DNA from: an uncultured Gammaproteobacteria bacterium
GTDB taxonomy: Bacteria > Pseudomonadota > Gammaproteobacteria > Steroidobacterales > Rariloculaceae
NCBI GenBank assembly: GCA_913041665.1
Contig: CAJWKT010000011.1
Coordinates: 1 to 35,256, forward strand
Length of the DNA stretch: 35,256 bases
Direction: 5' to 3'
In this document: piece after piece, positions 31,200-35,256 of the stretch
Layout of the letters: the number at the start of each line of letters is the position of its first letter
How positions within the stretch are numbered: position 1 is the stretch's first letter
Position numbers and translations under genes: made by a program
The notes under the pieces: model-generated
Told to the model about the DNA's origin: nothing
Seen by the model: only the letters and a program-made list of their open reading frames with translations
Databases searched by the model: none

Positions 31200-31637
31200 C
31201 TATCTTATTGGAGAGAAGTTAGTCGGCTCAATAAACACTGACTCAATGTTACTAACAATACTCCCTGCCGCCTCCGACTCTATCATCACACGCGACCATT
31301 CGGCATCAGCACGAAAGCCAGTCCAGCTTTTCTGGGCCGCTTGCCGGCTACTGTGCTCCAAAAGGTAGATTAAGGTGTTTTCAGAATTAGGTGAATCTTG
31401 CGGTACCCAGTAACCAACATTGGTCATGCCGTGTTTCTCGAAGAGAGTCATCGTATGGTCACGGAATCTTGCCAGGAGGTTTGGCAATTTTCCTTCGGCC
31501 GCTGTGTACGTTCTTAACTCAAAAACCTTGTTGCTCTGGGCGTGTGCGTTGATAGTGAAATCAAAGTTTCGTCCAGACAAAAAACCTGAAATAAAAACAG
31601 CCATTGCCACAGCAGCAAGGCGAACAGTCATTTTCAC
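31200..31637 (-). CDS. NIPSNAP-family protein with N-terminal export signal
   Basis: The 145-residue protein starts at GTG 31637 with a strong AAGGAG seven bases upstream. An N-terminal hydrophobic segment (LAAVAMAVFISGFLSG, then NAHAQ, a possible signal cleavage site) precedes a NIPSNAP domain: VFELRTYTAAEGKLPNLLARFRDHTMTLFEKHGM, VGYWVPQDSP, NTLIYLLEHSSRQAAQKSW and FRADAEW. NIPSNAP domains are ferredoxin-like dimeric alpha-beta barrels of mostly unknown function in bacteria. Exported versions are common in marine proteobacteria and acidobacteria. It is convergent with the Sel1 gene and divergent from the sulfatase-like gene. Confidence 0.88.
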   Translation of the reverse strand: MKMTVRLAAVAMAVFISGFLSGRNFDFTINAHAQSNKVFELRTYTAAEGKLPNLLARFRDHTMTLFEKHGMTNVGYWVPQDSPNSENTLIYLLEHSSRQAAQKSWTGFRADAEWSRVMIESEAAGSIVSNIESVFIEPTNFSPIR

Positions 31638-31850
31638 GATGGATCTCCTTCTTTCTGTTATGGAGGAAAGTGCACAGAAGGACAGCAGTATATAACTTGA
31701 GATAGATTATTTCCGTAGAGTGTGCGCGAATGATTGCTATGCACAGGATGTATCTGCGACACGCTTCAGTAGTTTCCGGATTAAGCTGATAACATAAAGG
31801 TAATACATTTTTTTCCTTTTAAGTGAAGTTGTATTAGAGGAGGCCAAAAA

Positions 31851-33455
31851 ATGAAGGCTCGGGTAATTCTTTTGGGGGGAGTTCTTTTCGGGATATTGTT
31901 TGGCTGTTCGAGTGACATCCCAAGTAACCAGCAACCAAACATATTATTCATAGTGGCTGATGACCTGGGATTTACGGACCTGGGTGCTTTTGGAGGTGAA
32001 ATTTCAACACCTAATCTGGATGAACTCGCATTTGCAGGAGTCCGGTTAAATAATTTTCATACGGACCGGGCGTGCCAGCAAACTAGAGTCATGATGATGG
32101 CCAGTAGCGGAGTTTCCGGGGCACTGGAGTACTTCCCGCCAGCCGAAGGGAGTCGTGAGCGCAGGAACCGGCTGAGTTTAAATTGGGCCACTCTCCCAGA
32201 GTTACTTCAAGATGCTGGGTATCAAACCTTTATGGCCGGGAAATGGGATCTGGGTATAGAGGAGGGGTACACACCGGCAACTCGCGGATTTAACCATTCT
32301 TTCGTACAGTTAGGTGCTTCGGCCAGTCATTTCGCGGAGAACTTTTGGGATGACTATAGTTTGTATGAGTCAGATGGGGAGCCGGTTGAGTACCAGGACA
32401 TGCCCGATGATTTCTACTCAACCAACTACTACACACAAAAGATGCTGGAGTTCCTGGAGTCGGATGCTGATCAAAGGCCTTGGTTTGCCTATCTTCCGTA
32501 TACTACACCTCATTGGCCACTTCAGGTGCCAGAGGACGAGCTGGATCGTTACGCTGGCCAGTACGGTGAAGGTTATGATGCGCTCCGGTTGTCCAGGGTC
32601 AATAGCGCCAATCAACTCGGGGTTATACCGGGCGGGCTGAATCTGGAGGACTTTGAGCCAGTTGCTGCACCCTGGGAGGGGCTCTCTGCAGAGGAACAGG
32701 CAAAGTATTCCCGCGTCCAGGAAATTTATGCTGCCATGGTCTCAAACCTCGATACAAATGTGGGACGCCTGATCGCTCACTTAAAAGATAGTGGCCAGTT
32801 TGAGAACACGGTCATCATGTTCACATCCGATCATGGTGCTTCTTCCGGTGAGTACGGGCAAAGACCCACTACACCCGGTAGGGGGCCACAGATACCTGTC
32901 TTCATCGATAATTCTTTTGAGAACTGGGGTCGGCCGAATTCTTTCGTAGATCATGGGCAGGGCTTTGCTGAAGCTGCTACTGCACCTTTAAAGGGGTACA
33001 AAGGAAGGATCAGTGAAGGTGGACTCAGAGCAGCGGCATTTATCCACTTTCCTGATCTAGCCGTTAGTGGTTCGATCGACGGAAGCTTCATGACAATCAT
33101 GGATGTGTTGCCTACATTTCTCGATATCGCAGGCACTGTACATCCGGGCCCAGGAGACTACAAAGGAAGGAAAATTGAAGGCATTGTTGGGCGCTCCGCT
33201 TGGCCTTATCTTAATGGTGAGGCTGATGCTGTTCACTTACCGACGGACTCCGCCGGGTGGGTACAGGGAGAATTGGGCGCACTGATAAGAGGTAATTACA
33301 AGATTACCAATGAAAGGTTGCCCGGATCTGATGGGTCAGTATCATGGCAACTCTATGACATCATGTCCGACCCCGGAGAGACTCAGGATCTCGCATTACA
33401 ATACCCTGAGTTAGTATCTGAGCTTTTAGTTGAATGGGAAACTAATTGGCGTTGA
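31851..33455 (+). CDS. Type I sulfatase-like lipoprotein with altered FGly motif
   Basis: The 534-residue protein starts at ATG 31851 behind GAGGAGG and has a lipobox (GILFGC, Cys19). It has the alkaline-phosphatase/sulfatase fold sequence ILFIVADDLGFTDLGAFGG (metal aspartates about 37-38), TPNLDELAFAGVRLNNFHT, YTTPHWPLQVP, VIMFTSDHGASSGEYG and APLKGYKGRISEGGLRAAAFIHFP, with a C-terminal WQLYDIMSDPGETQDLA. The formylglycine site is normally C/S-x-P/A-x-R but reads CQQTR (C75-R79), lacking the proline that maturation enzymes need. The usual GKWHLG reads GKWDLG (D133). It may therefore be a non-FGly hydrolase, a binding protein, or matured by an unusual route. An SdsA-type sulfatase follows after 54 bases. 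Confidence 0.88.
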   Translation: MKARVILLGGVLFGILFGCSSDIPSNQQPNILFIVADDLGFTDLGAFGGEISTPNLDELAFAGVRLNNFHTDRACQQTRVMMMASSGVSGALEYFPPAEGSRERRNRLSLNWATLPELLQDAGYQTFMAGKWDLGIEEGYTPATRGFNHSFVQLGASASHFAENFWDDYSLYESDGEPVEYQDMPDDFYSTNYYTQKMLEFLESDADQRPWFAYLPYTTPHWPLQVPEDELDRYAGQYGEGYDALRLSRVNSANQLGVIPGGLNLEDFEPVAAPWEGLSAEEQAKYSRVQEIYAAMVSNLDTNVGRLIAHLKDSGQFENTVIMFTSDHGASSGEYGQRPTTPGRGPQIPVFIDNSFENWGRPNSFVDHGQGFAEAATAPLKGYKGRISEGGLRAAAFIHFPDLAVSGSIDGSFMTIMDVLPTFLDIAGTVHPGPGDYKGRKIEGIVGRSAWPYLNGEADAVHLPTDSAGWVQGELGALIRGNYKITNERLPGSDGSVSWQLYDIMSDPGETQDLALQYPELVSELLVEWETNWR

Positions 33456-33509
33456 GCTCACCCTAAATCAACTAAAACAATTGGAGCCCAACTGAACTAT
33501 AAAAAAATC

Positions 33510-34934
33510 ATGAAAAAAACAACCATAGTTATTATTTATAGTGTTATTTTTTTATTGTCGACTGGCTTTACACTTTCCTCTCATGCTCAGACTTCCCAGA
33601 GCGAAGCAACCAAAAGATTGATCAGCCGCAATAAAATGTTTAGGCCCCGTATCGTAGAGGTTGCGACAAATGTGTATACGGCCATCGGCTACCAGGTATC
33701 AACCAATACCATGATAGTCGGCGAGGATGGTGTCATCATCATCGATCCCGGCCAGGCACCTCCCTTCGCAGAACCTGTAATCAACGAATTTCAAAAAATA
33801 ACTAATAAACCGGTTAAGGCGATCATTCTTACCCATGGGCATGGCGACCATGCCGGGGCTACTCCTGCATTCATGGACCTTGGGGACAATATTGAAATCT
33901 GGGCGCGAGCTAATCACGGATCAGAGATGCGGAGAACTTCAACGAATGGACTATCTGGCGGTGTTCGGCCATCAAACACGCAAGGATTCGATCTGCCCGC
34001 GGAGCAACGCCTCGGTGTAGGTATAGCGATTCCCCCGGCCCGTCCGGCTAGCGACATGATGCGTGACGGGGTCTCTTTTGACCAACAACAATCACCGCAA
34101 AGGAAAATGGAAATTATTAATAATTTGGTACTGCCAACGCACACATTTTCCGGGGAACGTCAGACTCTTTCTGTGGCAGGCGTGGAACTTGAATTAGTAG
34201 CAGCACCTGGTGAAACCGATGATCAGTTGTATGTGTGGTTGCCCAAAGAGAAGATCGTTTTTGCTGGTGATAATTTCTATCAGTCGTGGCCGAACGTCTA
34301 CCCGTTGCGTGGTACCGCACGGCGCTCTGTCCGTAACTGGATTGCGAGTTTGAATAAAATGATAGCCGAGACTCCGATCCACCTGGTTGGTGGCCACACA
34401 AGCCCGATACTCGACAATGCATTAGAGGTATTAACAAATTACCGGGATGCGCTGAAATGGGTGCATGACCGAACAATCGAAGGCGCAAAAAAATTCATGA
34501 CGCCAGATGAATTGGTTGTCTACGCTGCCTTGCCCCCAAGGCTAGCAGAGCTAGACTACCTTGCCGATTACTACGGAAGTGTTGAGGGCACAGTCCGTGA
34601 TATATATGCCCAAGATCTCGGTTGGTTTGATGGCGATGTGTTAAGTCTCCACCGTGAGACGCCGATCAAGGAGGCCGAACGAATGGTATCGCTGGCTGGT
34701 GGTGTCGAAGTATTGATGGAAAAAGCTAAAGTTGCAATGGAGAATGGGGATCCGCTGGGCGCAGCTAAGCTTGTGCGACATGTGATTCGCCTGAGGCCGG
34801 ATGACGGTGAGGCTAAATTGTTAATGGCGGACGCGCTCGCAATCATCGGTGAACAGACATTCAATGCACCTGTGCGCAATTACACATTATCCTCATCCAA
34901 TCAGTACCGCCTGGAGGCTACCGAAGCTAACTAG
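33510..34934 (+). CDS. SdsA-type (class III, metallo-beta-lactamase fold) alkylsulfatase
   Basis: The 474-residue protein has a signal peptide (IYSVIFLLSTGFTLSSHAQ) and a metallo-beta-lactamase domain with ILTHGHGDHAGATPAF (zinc ligands H109, H111, D113, H114), PGETDDQLYVWLP, FAGDNFYQSWPNVYPLRGT and VGGHTSPI. Then comes the alkylsulfatase dimerisation part YYGSVEGTVRDIYAQDLGWFDGD, with a helical end. SdsA1-like enzymes cleave alkyl sulfates such as dodecyl sulfate to alcohol and sulfate. The SCP2-like C-terminal domain of full-length (about 650-residue) SdsA1 is missing or very short here, so substrate handling may differ. It lies 54 bases after the sulfatase-like lipoprotein gene and is probably co-transcribed. 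No clear Shine-Dalgarno precedes ATG 33510. Confidence 0.88.
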   Translation: MKKTTIVIIYSVIFLLSTGFTLSSHAQTSQSEATKRLISRNKMFRPRIVEVATNVYTAIGYQVSTNTMIVGEDGVIIIDPGQAPPFAEPVINEFQKITNKPVKAIILTHGHGDHAGATPAFMDLGDNIEIWARANHGSEMRRTSTNGLSGGVRPSNTQGFDLPAEQRLGVGIAIPPARPASDMMRDGVSFDQQQSPQRKMEIINNLVLPTHTFSGERQTLSVAGVELELVAAPGETDDQLYVWLPKEKIVFAGDNFYQSWPNVYPLRGTARRSVRNWIASLNKMIAETPIHLVGGHTSPILDNALEVLTNYRDALKWVHDRTIEGAKKFMTPDELVVYAALPPRLAELDYLADYYGSVEGTVRDIYAQDLGWFDGDVLSLHRETPIKEAERMVSLAGGVEVLMEKAKVAMENGDPLGAAKLVRHVIRLRPDDGEAKLLMADALAIIGEQTFNAPVRNYTLSSSNQYRLEATEAN

Positions 34935-35031
34935 GACTGCTGGGCCCCATCTAATTAAATTAAATATGAGGCCGGCAAAAATATGAAGCTTCCTAGTCCA
35001 GGAACACAACATTCTGTGGAGTAAGGCCAAG

Positions 35032-35256
35032 ATGACAGACTTAGCTTATAGTGCTGCTGCTGAGCGAAATAAGGACGCTATTTTGGAGGTACTCAGTAGC
35101 GTGTTACCGGCTAAGGGTGAAATTCTGGAAGTAGCTAGCGGGACCGGACAGCATATTGTTCATTTTGCACAAAAACTACCTAACTTAATCTGGCAACCAA
35201 GTGATCCTGATCCGTCTGCCTGCGAAGCAATTGAAAGTAGGATACTTCGGTCGGGC
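35032..35256 (+). CDS. DUF938 SAM-dependent methyltransferase-like protein, N-terminal part
   Basis: This frame is missing from the ORF track because it runs off the right edge. From ATG 35032 (TAAGG a few bases upstream) it reads 75 residues: MTDLAYSAAAERNKDAILEVLSSVLP, GEILEVASGTGQHIVHFAQKLP and WQPSDPDPSACEAI. The motif EVASGTGQH is the SAM-binding glycine loop in the form typical of DUF938 proteins. The substrate is unknown for this family. It follows the alkylsulfatase by about 97 bases; a shared transcript cannot be judged. Confidence 0.88.
   Translation, partial: MTDLAYSAAAERNKDAILEVLSSVLPAKGEILEVASGTGQHIVHFAQKLPNLIWQPSDPDPSACEAIESRILRSG

Overview
The window looks like a chromosomal segment of an uncultivated, probably aquatic, gammaproteobacterium. 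The best evidence is gene order: uvrC-pgsA followed, in order, by tRNA-Gly(GCC), tRNA-Cys(GCA) and tRNA-Leu(UAA) is the pgsA / glyW-cysT-leuZ locus known from Escherichia coli, and purB next to mnmA is also a gammaproteobacterial pairing. Lipoproteins, a TRAP uptake system, sulfatases and AT-leaning intergenic DNA suit an oligotrophic heterotroph. This assignment is inference from content and synteny.

Region 1 (1-13.8 kb) is core housekeeping. On the minus strand lie a truncated acnA (aconitase), mnmA (tRNA 2-thiolation) and purB (purine synthesis). Divergent from purB runs fumC, a CoA-pyrophosphatase Nudix gene and mazG (nucleotide sanitation). A slipin/NfeD membrane pair follows on the minus strand, then a plus-strand run of class II DAHP synthase, a family-5-type uracil-DNA glycosylase, uvrC and pgsA. 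A PaaI-type thioesterase and a glycine-rich RRM RNA-binding protein close the region on the minus strand.

Region 2 (14.1-29.75 kb) is the unusual part. The three tRNA genes that sit side by side in E. coli are here pulled apart: about 13.8 kb of accessory genes lies between tRNA-Gly and tRNA-Cys, and about 1.4 kb (one DUF6152-type gene) between tRNA-Cys and tRNA-Leu. The cargo comprises a LamB/YcsF (PxpA-like) protein, an alpha/beta hydrolase, a broken sulfatase relic, a MetE-like methyltransferase, a secreted beta-propeller, a membrane-anchored protein, a cupin, two DUF6152 paralogues, a TRAP transporter with a ModA-like protein at its end, a GltD-like Fe-S/FAD oxidoreductase and a HupE/UreJ protein. 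The tRNA-Leu(UAA) gene is itself interrupted by a 241-nt group I intron after the first anticodon base, the position classically known from cyanobacteria and plastids. This gene also lacks an encoded CCA, whereas the other two tRNAs have it.

Region 3 (29.8-35.3 kb) holds a Sel1-repeat lipoprotein, a NIPSNAP protein, a type I sulfatase-like lipoprotein with an abnormal active-site motif, an SdsA-type alkylsulfatase and the start of a DUF938 methyltransferase. The adjacent sulfatase-fold and metallo-beta-lactamase-fold genes suggest periplasmic hydrolysis of sulfate esters, although the first may not be a conventional sulfatase.

No CRISPR array, transposase, integrase or rRNA was seen. The most notable items are the intron-bearing tRNA-Leu, the dispersed tRNA operon, the altered sulfatase motif with a sulfatase relic about 16 kb away, and the set of secreted proteins of unknown function around the two DUF6152 paralogues.
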